A stretch of DNA of 42,774 nucleotides from Acidobacteriaceae bacterium (lineage in GTDB: Bacteria > Acidobacteriota > Terriglobia > Terriglobales > Acidobacteriaceae), in the NCBI GenBank assembly GCA_025449575.1, contig JANWJB010000066.1, forward strand, positions 1-42,774, given 5' to 3'. The notes under the pieces were generated by a model. It made no database searches and was not told where the DNA came from. It saw only the letters and a list, made by a program, of their open reading frames with translations. Shown piece after piece: positions 24,169 through 33,523 of this stretch (position 1 is its first letter; the number at the start of each line of letters is the position of its first letter). Made by a program: the position numbers and the translations under genes.

Positions 24169-25428
24169 ATGAGCACTAGCTTGGGGTCGATTCATGGCGC
24201 GGGCGCAGGCGTTTTCCAAGCACTGTCGAACGGATACACAGGAGTAAACTTCGCAGTCCGGATGTGGGACGGATCGTCGTGGCGATTTTCCGAACTCGAG
24301 CCGCCGGCCTACACCATCATCTTCCACGGCCCGGAATCGCTGCGCGCGCTCGTGGTGAATCCCAGCGAGCTGACTCTCGGCGAAGCCTTCATCCATGGCG
24401 AGATTGACCTGGAGGGAGACATCTTCGCCGTATTCGACTTGGTCCAGCACATCCTGAGCCGCCCCGCCGAGGTTCATCACAGTTTTATCCAGAGCGTGGC
24501 CAAAACCTCCTTGCTGCTTCGCCAATGGATCCACGAAGCCGGCCGCCACACCCTTCCGCGCGATCGCGCCTCGATTGCCTATCACTATGACCAGCCGGTG
24601 GAGTTCTACCGGCTTTGGCTGGGCAAAACGCTGGTCTACTCCTGTGCCTACTTTGAAACCGGCGAGGAGACACTCGACCAGGCGCAAGAGAACAAGCTGG
24701 AGCTGATTTGCAAAAAACTGCGGCTGCAACCCCTCGAACGATTTCTGGACATCGGATGCGGGTGGGGAAGCATGATTCTGCATGCCGCGCTGCGCCATGG
24801 AGTCTACGCCCACGGCGTGACGCTGAGTCAGAGCCAGGCGCAGACCGTGACAGAGCGCATCAAGCAGGCGAATCTGATGCAGAGCTGCGCGGTCGATCTG
24901 GAGGATTACCGCGTGATGGCGCATCTGCTGCCTTTTGACAAAATGTCCAGCATCGGCATGTTCGAGCATGTGGGCCTGAAAAATCTGCCGCAATACTTCT
25001 CCGCCGCGCGTCAACTGCTCAAGCCGGGCGGGACCCTCCTCAACCATGGCATCGGTCGGTCTGCGCTCTCGCCACCGCGCAGCGCTTCCTTTATCGACCG
25101 CTACGTCTTTCCCGATGGGGAACTGGTCCCCATCCATCAGGCATTGGCAGCCGCGGAGGAGGCCGGTTTTGAGGTCCGCGATGTGGAGAATCTGCGCGAG
25201 CACTATGAGAGGACGCTGCGGCTTTGGGTACAGGCGCTGGAGAAGAATGCAGATGCCGTCCTCAAGCTGGTCTCGACGACCACTTATAGGATTTGGCGCT
25301 TGTATATGGCCGGTTCGGCGGCCGCCTTCCGGCGCGGCGACCTGGGACTGTATCAAACGCTTCTCAGCCGGCCCGAGCACGGCAACAGCGGCCTGCCGCT
25401 GACCCGCCGCGATTGGTATTGCGCCTGA
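24169..25428 (+). CDS. cfa: Cyclopropane-fatty-acyl-phospholipid synthase
   Basis: The enzyme transfers a methylene from S-adenosylmethionine across the double bond of membrane unsaturated acyl chains, protecting membranes under acid and stationary-phase stress. At 419 aa it has the N-terminal lipid-binding domain (GPESLRALVVNPSELTLGEAFIHGEIDLEGDI), the approach motif IAYHYDQPVEFYRLWLGKTLVYSCAYF, the SAM loop FLDIGCGWGSM, GVTLSQSQAQ and the C-terminal region SIGMFEHVG and LLKPGGTLLNHGI. GGGAGGAGG upstream of ATG 24169 is a strong ribosome-binding site. It stands alone on the plus strand. Confidence 0.92.
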   Translation: MSTSLGSIHGAGAGVFQALSNGYTGVNFAVRMWDGSSWRFSELEPPAYTIIFHGPESLRALVVNPSELTLGEAFIHGEIDLEGDIFAVFDLVQHILSRPAEVHHSFIQSVAKTSLLLRQWIHEAGRHTLPRDRASIAYHYDQPVEFYRLWLGKTLVYSCAYFETGEETLDQAQENKLELICKKLRLQPLERFLDIGCGWGSMILHAALRHGVYAHGVTLSQSQAQTVTERIKQANLMQSCAVDLEDYRVMAHLLPFDKMSSIGMFEHVGLKNLPQYFSAARQLLKPGGTLLNHGIGRSALSPPRSASFIDRYVFPDGELVPIHQALAAAEEAGFEVRDVENLREHYERTLRLWVQALEKNADAVLKLVSTTTYRIWRLYMAGSAAAFRRGDLGLYQTLLSRPEHGNSGLPLTRRDWYCA

Positions 25429-25538
25429 TTTGAGCCGGGCCCCGGCGAAAACCCGAACTCAGGGCTTGGCTGCGGCCCCGAACCTCGCGGCGCTTCGATG
25501 CGGGAGACAGCAATAGGAGAAATGCTCTGGAAAGGCCG

Positions 25539-28500
25539 CTACGCCATGGCCAGGCGGCGCTCGCGCGGCATGCGCTCATGCTCTCTATCCTGCTGGCCGC
25601 CCAGCCTCACAGAAACAACTTTTGAGATCCCCGGCTCCTGCATCGTGACACCGTAGATCAATTCCGCGGCCGACATCATGCGTTTGGAGTGGGTCACCAG
25701 CAGGAACTGCGTATCCGTGCTCATCGACTTGAGCATCTCCGCCAAGCGTCCCACGTTCGTTTCGTCGAGCGGTGCATCCACCTCGTCCAGCACGCAGAAG
25801 GGGCTTGGCTGATATTCGAAGATCGCCACCAACAGCGATAACGCCGTCAACGCCTTTTCCCCGCCGGAGAGCAGTAGGACGTTCTGCAGCTTCTTGCCCG
25901 GGGGTGAGGCCACGATGTCGATGCCGCTCTCCGCCGTGTTGGTTTCGTCGGTCAGGCGCATGAAGGCTTGGCCGCCTCCGAAAAGGCCCGAGAAGGTCTT
26001 GCCGAAGTTCTCATTGATGCGCGCAAAGGCCTCGGTGAACTTCTCATGTGAAATCTGATCGATCTCACGGATGGTGGCCTGCGTATTTTCAATCGATTCC
26101 ACCAAGTCGCGCCGCTGCGTTTCCAGAAAGCCATGCCTCTGCGATGTTTCCTGGTACTCCTCCAGCGCCATCATATTGACCGGGCCCATCGCTTCGAGCT
26201 TGCGCTTGAGGTCACGGCAGGCTTCGTCTTCGGCGGCGAGCTCCTCGCCCTCCAGCCGCGGGGTCTCCGCCTCCTCGCGCAACAGCGCCGCCTCCAGCCC
26301 CAACTCATTCACGCACGCCGCCTCGGAATATTCCAAATCGGCGGCCAGCTTGGCGGAGTGCGCGCTGCGCTCACTGCGCCGTTCCCGCAACCCATCGGTT
26401 TCCGCACGCAGGATCTTCAACTGCTGCTCGCTCTGCTTGAGCTGCTCACGCAGTAGCCGGGCCTCCTCCGTCCAACTCGCGGCTTCTTCCGCCGCCATCG
26501 CGCGCACTTCGGTGAGGCGCTGGGACTCTTGCGCCAACTGCTCATTCTCCTCGGCGCGGCGCGCCTGTTCGGCCGCGGCCGACGCCAATTGCTGCTCCAT
26601 CTGGCGGATCCGCTGCTCCAGGTCCGCATACATGCGGTCGATGCGGGCGAAGGCGGCTTCGGCTCCACGGCGCCGCTCCTCCAGGCCGGCCAACTGCGCG
26701 GAGGCCGCCGCGGCTTCTTGCTGGGCCTCATCGCGCTCGGCGCGCAATTGCTCGATGCCGCGCTGCAACTGCTCCAGCGCCTGCTCAGAAGAAGCGTGCC
26801 GGCTCTCCAGGGAGGCGATCTCCGCGCGCTTCTCATCGATGGCTGTGCCGCGCTGTTCGCGCTGTTCGCGGTTGCGCCCGCTCTCCAGCCGCCACTCTTC
26901 CAGCCGCCGCTCCAGTCGCGCCGCCTCGGCTTCCATCTGCCGCAACGCGGCGCCCTGGTTGGCGCTCTCCCGGTCGGCATTCCGCCGCTCTTCGCCGGCC
27001 GCATCCAGGCGGCGAGCCAGCTCAGCCAGTTCATGCGCCAACGCCGAGGCTTCCATCTCCGCCTGCGCCACCTCGGCCTGTGCCCGCTCCAGCCGGACCT
27101 CGGTTTCGCGCAGCTCGCGCTTCAGGGCCAGCGGGCCCTCGATGCTCGGCTTGCCGCCGGTCACGGTCACATTGTGGAAGCACTCGCCCGATGGGGCCAG
27201 AAAGAAAGCGTTGGGATTTTCCAGAGCCAGCGACTTGGCCTGCACCGCGTCGGGAGTTACGAACCCATCTCGCAGCTTGGGCAGGATCACTTCCAGTGAT
27301 CGGCCAAAGCCGTCCAGCACCCGGATGCAGTCCTTCAGCGGCACAATGCCTTCGCGCTTTTCGCCGCCGGTGCCGGCCTGAGCCGGCCCGGCAAAGGAGA
27401 ACTTCGCCTGCGCGTCGTCGGGATGCACCAGAAAGGTGGCGCGCCCATCCACGTCGCTCTTGAGCAGGCGCATGCCCTCGTCGGCGGCGTCCCAGCTCTT
27501 GACGACAATGTAGTTCAGCTCATCGCGGAGAAACGTATCCACCACGGTCTCATATTGGCCATCTACCTCAAGGAAGTCGGCCAGCGTGCCCACGGGAGCC
27601 AGGCCGCCTTCCAGCGACTGCGACTTGAGCAGTTGGCGCACCGTATCGGTGGAGTAGCTGTGCTCGCGGATCAGGCCGGCCAGCGATTCGCGGCGGCCGC
27701 TCAGCGCTGCCGCTTCGGAACGCAGCTGGTCTCCGCGGCGCTTGGCCTCGCTCTCCTGTTCGCGCTTGGCTTGGCTGGTCTGGCGCATGGATTCGATCTC
27801 GCTCTCCAGGCGCTTCAATTGGCCGGAGACGGTCTCGAACTCGAGCGCGCGCTGGCCCCGCTCAATGCCCAGCGCTTCCAGGTCTCTCTGCGCCGCATGA
27901 ATCTCCCCGGCCAGCCGCTCGGCGTCACGCTCCAAAGCGGAGAGGGAATCTTCCGCGTGCTGCATCTGGCTGCGCGCCTGGCTTAACGAGTTGAAGAGCC
28001 CGGAGACTTCGCGCCGCGCCCCCGCCATGTTCTCCTCTGCCCGTCCCAGTCCCTGGACTGCTCGCCGCGCCTGCTCCTGGCGCTCGCCGGCCTGCGCCCG
28101 GTGGGCGGCGGCCTCCGCCTCGGCCGTCTCCAAAAAGGCTCGTTGCGATTCCCGCTCGCCGGCCAGCGATTGCACATGCTGGCGTGCCTGCTCCATCTCA
28201 GCGGAGAGGGCGGCGGTCCGCGCCTCCAGATCTGCGATCCGTTCCCGGTTTGCGCTCTGCCGCGTGTTGGCCCGTTCCAGCCCCAGCGCCGCCTCGCTGG
28301 TCCGCTCTGTCGCCTGCTTGGCGCTCGTATCCAGTTGATACCCGCGGGAGACGCCGCTGGAATGTTTCTCTTCGAGCGCAGAGACGCGCCCGGCGGCCTC
28401 TTCAATCTCTGCGGCCAATGCCGCGATCTCCCGCCCCAACTCCGCCTGCTCCGCATCGAGTTGGCGGATGCGGCTGGCGAGCACCACCTTCAGGCGCGCC

Positions 28501-29489
28501 CGCAACTCATCGCGCAACGCGCCGTAGCGCTCCGCCTTCGCCGCCTGCCGCTTAAGCGAGCCCATCTGCCGCGTGATCTCTTCAAAAATGTCATTGACCC
28601 GCGCCAGGTTTTGCTTGGCCTGCTCCAGGCGCAGCTCTGCCAGCCGCTTCTTCGTCTTAAAGCGGGTGATTCCTGCCGCTTCCTCGATGATCGCGCGCCG
28701 GTCGTGCGGCTTGGAGCTGAGCATCTGCCCGATCCGCTCCTGCTCGATGATGGCGTAGGATTCCGGACCTAGTCCGGTGCCCATGAAGATGTCCTGGATG
28801 TCGCGCAGGCGGCAGAGTTTGCCGTTCAGCAGATATTCGCTTTCTCCGGTCCGGAAGAGCCGGCGGGTGATGACGATCTCGCCGGCGCGCGCGGGCGTCC
28901 GCTGAAAACGCCGGCGGCGAACCTTCAGTACGACAGGGTTCTCGCCTGCGCCCGCCGGAGCGGATTCATCTTCGCGCGTCCCAGCCGCTGCTTCAGGCTC
29001 GGCCTGGGCGTTGGCTTCTGCATTTTCGTCCGTCGCTCCTTCCGCGCTTGCTCCCGCTTCGGGCAGCGTGCCCGGCTGCACCTCGGCAATGCTGGCTTCG
29101 GTCTCCGACTCCCTCGCGGCGCGCCAAGACTCTTCATCCCAATCCCCATCGGCGGCCGCAGACTCCAGCGGTTCTCCCTCCGCCCGCCCGATTTCCAGCA
29201 GCGGTCCCTCGGCATAGGCCTCAGGATCGATCAGCGATAGGGAAACCTCCGCAAGGCCGAGCGCTTTGCGCTCTCTCGTCCCCGCGAAAATCACGTCTTC
29301 CATCTTGGTGCCGCGCAGGTTCTTCGCGGACTGCTCGCCCAATACCCAGCTCACCGCGTCCAGGATGTTGGATTTGCCGCAGCCGTTGGGACCCACTACG
29401 ACCGCCAGTCCTTGACCCGGCAGGGTAACTTCCGTCCGGTCGCAGAAGGACTTGAAACCCAGGATCTGGATCTTTTTCAGCTTCAGCAC
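25539..29489 (-). CDS. smc: Chromosome segregation protein SMC with insertion in the head
   Basis: SMC is the ATPase of the bacterial condensin, acting on the chromosome with ScpA and ScpB. The protein is about 1316 aa: N-terminal Walker A GPNGCGKSN (33-41), long coiled coils, a hinge (GLAPVGTLADFLEVDGQYE...RATFLVHPDDAQ), and a C-terminal half-head with LLSGGEKALTALSLLVAIF and Walker B PFCVLDEVDAPLDETN. I chose GTG 29489 because AAAGGAG lies 7 nt upstream and LKLKKIQILGFKSF is the family start; an upstream frame opens at 29546. Between VSLSLIDPE and EIVITRRLFRTGESEYL lies an acidic Ala/Glu-rich insertion of about 90-100 residues. This makes the protein longer than the usual about 1190 aa. No scpA or scpB is in the window. 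Confidence 0.93.
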   Translation of the reverse strand: MLKLKKIQILGFKSFCDRTEVTLPGQGLAVVVGPNGCGKSNILDAVSWVLGEQSAKNLRGTKMEDVIFAGTRERKALGLAEVSLSLIDPEAYAEGPLLEIGRAEGEPLESAAADGDWDEESWRAARESETEASIAEVQPGTLPEAGASAEGATDENAEANAQAEPEAAAGTREDESAPAGAGENPVVLKVRRRRFQRTPARAGEIVITRRLFRTGESEYLLNGKLCRLRDIQDIFMGTGLGPESYAIIEQERIGQMLSSKPHDRRAIIEEAAGITRFKTKKRLAELRLEQAKQNLARVNDIFEEITRQMGSLKRQAAKAERYGALRDELRARLKVVLASRIRQLDAEQAELGREIAALAAEIEEAAGRVSALEEKHSSGVSRGYQLDTSAKQATERTSEAALGLERANTRQSANRERIADLEARTAALSAEMEQARQHVQSLAGERESQRAFLETAEAEAAAHRAQAGERQEQARRAVQGLGRAEENMAGARREVSGLFNSLSQARSQMQHAEDSLSALERDAERLAGEIHAAQRDLEALGIERGQRALEFETVSGQLKRLESEIESMRQTSQAKREQESEAKRRGDQLRSEAAALSGRRESLAGLIREHSYSTDTVRQLLKSQSLEGGLAPVGTLADFLEVDGQYETVVDTFLRDELNYIVVKSWDAADEGMRLLKSDVDGRATFLVHPDDAQAKFSFAGPAQAGTGGEKREGIVPLKDCIRVLDGFGRSLEVILPKLRDGFVTPDAVQAKSLALENPNAFFLAPSGECFHNVTVTGGKPSIEGPLALKRELRETEVRLERAQAEVAQAEMEASALAHELAELARRLDAAGEERRNADRESANQGAALRQMEAEAARLERRLEEWRLESGRNREQREQRGTAIDEKRAEIASLESRHASSEQALEQLQRGIEQLRAERDEAQQEAAAASAQLAGLEERRRGAEAAFARIDRMYADLEQRIRQMEQQLASAAAEQARRAEENEQLAQESQRLTEVRAMAAEEAASWTEEARLLREQLKQSEQQLKILRAETDGLRERRSERSAHSAKLAADLEYSEAACVNELGLEAALLREEAETPRLEGEELAAEDEACRDLKRKLEAMGPVNMMALEEYQETSQRHGFLETQRRDLVESIENTQATIREIDQISHEKFTEAFARINENFGKTFSGLFGGGQAFMRLTDETNTAESGIDIVASPPGKKLQNVLLLSGGEKALTALSLLVAIFEYQPSPFCVLDEVDAPLDETNVGRLAEMLKSMSTDTQFLLVTHSKRMMSAAELIYGVTMQEPGISKVVSVRLGGQQDREHERMPRERRLAMA

Positions 29490-29816
29490 GGGCCCACTCC
29501 TTTGTGCCGGTTCACGCTTCCGCGATGGCGCGGCGCGCGTTGGCATTTGAGAGAACTCTATCGCCCGGCGAGGATGGAATCAACATGAGCACCCCAACAT
29601 CTTGTGGATAATCCGGGCGGAACTCAACAATTAGAGCATTTGGCAGCTCGGAGCGCTCTCGAGTCACTCTCTCGGATTTGAAAGTAGTCCTGAAGCTGCC
29701 CCACCGCAAGTGGTCTTCGCGGCACCCCTTGCGCAGCTCACGGGCTCCGCAGTGCTCCGGCGGCAGGCTCTGCTCGCCAGAAGGCCGGCTTCCTGCCCCA
29801 AACGGCTCTGAGGGCT
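29490..29816. other. Region upstream of smc, no gene recognised
   Basis: The stretch between smc and the SDR gene holds the smc ribosome-binding site. A 65-codon minus-strand frame (29512-29709) overlaps it but has no family resemblance. A promoter for smc should lie here, but no clear box pair was found. The two genes are codirectional with a gap large enough for separate transcription. Confidence 0.4.
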
Positions 29817-30587
29817 TTACGGCTTGACCGTCGGCCGCATCAATACCTCGCTAACAAACGCATTCGCCGGCTGTGTGATCACATGCAGCACGGTCGCTGC
29901 GACATCGTCCGGCTGAAGCATCTTGGAGGGGGCTTTCTCCTGCCACATGCCCTTTCCCGTGCCCGGATTGGCGCTGGCGCTGAAGTGCGTATTCACCGAG
30001 CCAGGTGCGATCGCGGTGACCCGAATGCCATATTGCCGCAGTTCCTCGGCCAGCGAGTACGTCAGCCCATTCAACCCCCACTTGGAAGCCGCGTAAGCGG
30101 CGCCATTGGGCAGCGGGTTCCGGCCCGCCAACGATGAAATATTCACGATGTAGCCGGAGCGGGCGGCAATCATCATCGGCGCCAGCGCCCGAATGACGAG
30201 GAACGGCCCTCGCAAATTGGTCTGTAGAATCCGGTCCCACTCCTCGGGCGTGCAATCGACCAGCGGCTTGCCCAGCAGGCCTACTCCGGCGTTGTTTACC
30301 AGGACGTCGCAACGCCCAAATTGCGCGGTCACGCTCTTGCCCAAGGCCTCGACCGAGGCTGGATCGGTAAGATCGCAGGGCAGCACCACGGCCCGGCCGG
30401 AGTGCTTCTCAATCTCGGACTTCACCGCTTCCAATTGCTCCCTGTTGCGGGCCGTGAGCACCACTGTTGCGCCCTCGCGCGCCAGCATGCGCGAGATGGC
30501 CTCTCCGATTCCCCGCGCCGCGCCGGTGACTACCGCGATGCGATCTTTCAAAGAGATAGGCTGTGCTTGGTTTTCAGTATGCGTCAT
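29817..30587 (-). CDS. Short-chain dehydrogenase/reductase (FabG-like)
   Basis: The 256-aa cytoplasmic NAD(P)H-dependent oxidoreductase belongs to the classical SDR family. It has the cofactor loop TGAARGIG, the NNAG motif in VLVNNAGVG, the catalytic Ser in VNISSLAGR, the YxxxK pair in YAASK and the PG motif region IAPGSVNT. An Arg in the early beta-2 segment (TARNREQLE) suggests NADPH preference. GAGGAGG upstream of the ATG supports the start. Sequence resembles 3-oxoacyl-ACP reductases but no fatty-acid synthesis gene is nearby, so the substrate is unknown. Confidence 0.9.
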   Translation of the reverse strand: MTHTENQAQPISLKDRIAVVTGAARGIGEAISRMLAREGATVVLTARNREQLEAVKSEIEKHSGRAVVLPCDLTDPASVEALGKSVTAQFGRCDVLVNNAGVGLLGKPLVDCTPEEWDRILQTNLRGPFLVIRALAPMMIAARSGYIVNISSLAGRNPLPNGAAYAASKWGLNGLTYSLAEELRQYGIRVTAIAPGSVNTHFSASANPGTGKGMWQEKAPSKMLQPDDVAATVLHVITQPANAFVSEVLMRPTVKP

Positions 30588-30953
30588 CTCGGAGGCCTCC
30601 TCGGTGCGGTGTCACGATTTGCAGGGCAGTTTTCGGCGATTTTTGTTCTGCTTCGTCTTGCATCCTATTAGAGTAGATGACGGGTTGCGGCTGAACGGGT
30701 GGCTGTGGCGTTTCATCTCTCTTCCCAGTGAAGTGCGATTGTCAGCTTCGTCACTTGTCATAATGTGGGAACGGTTTCTATAATCCACCCCATCCGACGG
30801 AGAGGCCCGGAGTTGTTCATTGCTCCTGGCCATCTGAGGATGGAGCCTTTGTAGTCGATGGAAGACTTGGTCCTTGGTGGTCCGGCATTCCACGCAGATG
30901 ACAAGCTTCGATAGTGCCGCCGTTCTCGTGAAGAATTCTGCTAGGAGCGTTGC
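30588..30953. other. Divergent intergenic region with a strong plus-strand promoter
   Basis: This holds the start regions of the SDR gene (-) and the TPR-like gene (+). The clear element is the plus-strand promoter at 30755-30784. Nothing coding is recognised. Confidence 0.5.
30755..30784 (+). promoter_or_regulatory. Predicted promoter of the secreted TPR-like gene, with operator-like half site
   Basis: TTGTCA at 30755-30760 is followed after 18 nt by a perfect TATAAT at 30779-30784, predicting a leader of about 160 nt before ATG 30954. The spacer contains TGGGAACGGTTTCT (30767-30780), which matches the operator core at 6314-6327 at 11 of 14 positions, including ten consecutive bases. A binding role for that half site is speculative. 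Confidence 0.6.
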
Positions 30954-32249
30954 ATGAAGAAGGTCGTGTTGTTCACCGTGCTGGCTATCGCCATCACTTC
31001 ACTGGGCCAGGCGCCCGTGCTATTTGCGCAGCAACAATCGGGTCAGATCACCATCAAGGACCCGGCCGAGTACAACGCTTATACCAACGCGGTAGGGCAG
31101 GGAACTCCCCAGGCGAAAACGCAGGCAATTGAAGCCTTTCTGCAGAAGTATCCCGATTCCGTGGTTCGCAATGACCTGCTGGAGATGCTGATGGCCACCT
31201 ATCAGCAGATGAATGACCAGGACAAAGAGCTGGCTACCGCCGAACGTCTGCTGACCGTCGATCCCAACAATCTTCGCGCGCTGTTTATTGTGGCCTACAT
31301 CAACAAGAGCAAGGGGACGGCGGCAATGGCGACCAATCCCGCCAGTGCGCAGCCCTTTCTTGACGATGGTGCAGCGGCGGCCCAAAAGGGTTTAGCCGCC
31401 ACCAAGCCTGCAAACATGGTGCAGGCCGACTTTGAAAAGCTCAAGGCCGCGACCACTCCAACTTTTTATGAAACCATCGCGCTCGCCGATCAAAACAAGA
31501 AAGACTTCGCCGGCGCCATCGCGGCTCTTACCAGCAGCCTGAAATCCTACGCCAACCCCGATACCGACACCACCAGCGGCGCCGGCCTGAATGACACGTA
31601 TATTCTGGGCCAGCTCTACGCGCAGCAGACCCCTCCTGACACCAAAACCGCCGCGTGGTTTCTTACCCGGGCTGCGCAGTTCGCTCCCGCCGCCAACAAG
31701 CCCACGATCGAGAAGGCAGCCGAGTACTTCTACAACAAATACCACGGCAGCATGGACGGCTATCCGGCGGTCCAAGAACTGGCCAAGAACAATCTCTTTC
31801 CACCGGCCGCCTACAATCCAACGCCGGCGCCTCCTCCTCCGTCGCCTGCCGATCTCGCCGCACAGACGGTCGCCTCCACTCCCGATCTGTCCACGCTTAG
31901 CCTCTCCGACCGCGAATTCATTCTGGTGAATGGGAAGCCGGACGATGCGGCCAAGGTTTGGGCGACCATGAAGGGACAGCGCGTCGGGGTCCCCGGCACC
32001 GTCGTCTCGGCCACGCCGAATTCGGTTCAACTCGCCGTCACCCAGGACAACCAGGAGTCCAAAAAGGCCGACTTCACCATCAACATGAAGACGCCCCTGA
32101 AGTCGGTTCCCGCAATCGGCTCCAGCGTGACGTATGACGCCACGTTCGACTCTTACACAACCACCCCGTTCATGATCACCATGGTGGACGGCCAAGTACC
32201 ACCTAAGCCCGCCGCACATCGGCGTGCGCCCATTCGCAGAAGGCGATAG
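30954..32249 (+). CDS. Secreted TPR-like protein
   Basis: The 431-aa protein has a signal peptide (KKVVLFTVLAIAITSLGQAPVLFAQ). Helical TPR-like repeats fill residues about 35-285: EYNAYTNAVGQGTPQAKTQA, AERLLTVDPNNLRALFIVAY and NKKDFAGAIAALTSSL. A Pro-rich linker (PTPAPPPPSPADLA) leads to a small beta domain at about 325-415 (RVGVPGTVVSATPNSVQLAV, FTINMKTPLKSVPAIGSSVTYDATFDSY) that looks like an OB or similar barrel, and an Arg-rich tail. It is likely a periplasmic or surface scaffold; the exact role is unknown. GGAG precedes ATG 30954. It is flanked by its own promoter and an intrinsic terminator, hence monocistronic. Confidence 0.8.
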   Translation: MKKVVLFTVLAIAITSLGQAPVLFAQQQSGQITIKDPAEYNAYTNAVGQGTPQAKTQAIEAFLQKYPDSVVRNDLLEMLMATYQQMNDQDKELATAERLLTVDPNNLRALFIVAYINKSKGTAAMATNPASAQPFLDDGAAAAQKGLAATKPANMVQADFEKLKAATTPTFYETIALADQNKKDFAGAIAALTSSLKSYANPDTDTTSGAGLNDTYILGQLYAQQTPPDTKTAAWFLTRAAQFAPAANKPTIEKAAEYFYNKYHGSMDGYPAVQELAKNNLFPPAAYNPTPAPPPPSPADLAAQTVASTPDLSTLSLSDREFILVNGKPDDAAKVWATMKGQRVGVPGTVVSATPNSVQLAVTQDNQESKKADFTINMKTPLKSVPAIGSSVTYDATFDSYTTTPFMITMVDGQVPPKPAAHRRAPIRRRR

Positions 32250-32277
32250 AGCATTTCTCCGGCGGCGCAGAAGAAAG

Positions 32278-32310
32278 AAAAGGGCGGCCTCAAAGGCCGC
32301 CCTTTTCCCT
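32278..32310 (+). terminator. Intrinsic terminator after the TPR-like gene
   Basis: A perfect 13-bp stem, AAAAGGGCGGCCT (32278-32290) with AGGCCGCCCTTTT (32294-32306), closes a CAA loop and runs into T-rich sequence. It lies 28 nt after the stop codon. The A-tract on the 5' side means it could also work for transcripts arriving from the minus strand. Confidence 0.85.
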
Positions 32311-32402
32311 GCCTGCCCGGCGGGGCCCATGCATGGTCGCCCGCGATGCCCACCTTCGGAGACTTCCCACGGATCGGGAAAACCGGTAGAGTGGGCTTGT
32401 TC

Positions 32403-33395
32403 ATGCGCAAGCTGCCCATCCTCTCCCGGCCGCTCCCGCTTTCATTCGGGCTTGCCTCGTTTTTGCTGGCGGTAGCCGCCGGGGCTCCGGCGCAAATTCC
32501 ATCCCAGGCTGCACCAGTCGAGGCAGGTGCGAGCCCGCGGCAGGTGGTCCCTGACGGTTCGCAGCAACAACTGCCGCGCCGCGCCTCCAGCCAGGAATTC
32601 TTTTCCGGATATACCGCGTCGCCGGCGCCGGAGAAATTTCCCGGATATTCCGCCTCGCCTGCGCCGGAGAAACTTTCCGGATATTCCGCCTCCCGAGTCG
32701 ACACCACGCCGCTCTCGGCGACCCCTTACGTCTATGCCCTCAAGCGGCGCGATCCGGCGGAGATGAAGGCGGAGGATGCCGGACTTCTTAAGTCGCTGCA
32801 ATCGCAACTTCATGGGCAAGCGGCATTGCTCAGCTTCAATCTCAACACTCCCGGCTGGACATTTCAGCAGGTCGTCTGTCCCGCGCTGCCCGACTATGTT
32901 CTGCTCAGCTTCGTGCGCGGGCCGAGCCCCAGCGGCTCGTCGCGCTTTACCGCCATTCTCGAGCGGGATAATCCGCGGGTAGAGATCGTCTCCACGTTTA
33001 CTCACGGCATGAAGCCGTTTACCGCCGCTTGGTCCAAGCCCTCCACCTTCGACATCTTCAATCGAATGCTGCGCCGGGAGCGAGGTTCCCGCTCGCTGGC
33101 CACGGCCCCCAATTGGCTGGTCATCGGCATGTGTTATGCCGAGTTGAGCGGCCGTCCCGTGCAAGCTCTAACCAGCAAACCGGAGCCGGATCCGACGCTG
33201 GATCTTCAACGCCTTCATGGCAGACTGCCGCGGATGCAGGTGGCACCGGATCGCAGCACCGAGATCAGCTTCAGCGATGTTTCGCAGCCTGCGGTCACGG
33301 CTGATTGGTTGCTCCGTTTTGACCGGCGAGGCCGGATTGTTGCCGCTCAAATCGAGCACCAGCGCCAACCCGCGCGAGCCCGGCTAGGCCGGTAA
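32403..33395 (+). CDS. Secreted hypothetical protein with 12-residue repeats
   Basis: From ATG 32403 the protein is 330 aa with a signal peptide (RKLPILSRPLPLSFGLASFLLAVAAGAPAQ). A low-complexity segment at about 60-100 contains the repeats FSGYTASPAPEK, FPGYSASPAPEK and a partial LSGYSAS. The rest is a globular mixed domain (ALKRRDPAEMKAEDAGLLKSLQSQL, GWTFQQVVCPALPDYVLLSFVRG, FTAILERDNPRVEIVSTF, NWLVIGMCYAEL). I do not recognise the family. The frame opens at 32346, but the shorter start gives a standard signal peptide. The ribosome-binding site is weak. Confidence 0.7.
   Translation: MRKLPILSRPLPLSFGLASFLLAVAAGAPAQIPSQAAPVEAGASPRQVVPDGSQQQLPRRASSQEFFSGYTASPAPEKFPGYSASPAPEKLSGYSASRVDTTPLSATPYVYALKRRDPAEMKAEDAGLLKSLQSQLHGQAALLSFNLNTPGWTFQQVVCPALPDYVLLSFVRGPSPSGSSRFTAILERDNPRVEIVSTFTHGMKPFTAAWSKPSTFDIFNRMLRRERGSRSLATAPNWLVIGMCYAELSGRPVQALTSKPEPDPTLDLQRLHGRLPRMQVAPDRSTEISFSDVSQPAVTADWLLRFDRRGRIVAAQIEHQRQPARARLGR
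32601..32700 (+). repeat. 36-bp tandem repeat in the secreted hypothetical gene
   Basis: Two full 36-bp units (32601-32636 and 32637-32672) and a third partial unit from 32673 encode 12-residue F/L-x-GYxASPAPEK blocks. The units are over 80% identical by eye, suggesting recent duplication. Confidence 0.85.
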
Positions 33396-33523
33396 GCGAC
33401 CGCCATTCCCGTAAGGGACCGCTGTTTCCGGAAGCAACCGACATTTAGGAACTCTGCGGTAAGCGAGACGCGCACAAGCGCGTGGCGTTCGCTTCGGCTG
33501 CAGTGTCTCCCAGCTTGGCTCTC

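Noticed and set aside
23722-25380. 552-codon minus-strand frame across the secreted hypothetical and cfa genes
   Set aside because: It covers cfa antisense and has no family features; cfa has complete SAM motifs.
26071-27381. 436-codon plus-strand frame antisense to smc
   Set aside because: Its Ser/Arg/Ala composition is the mirror of coiled-coil codons. The minus strand encodes a clear SMC.
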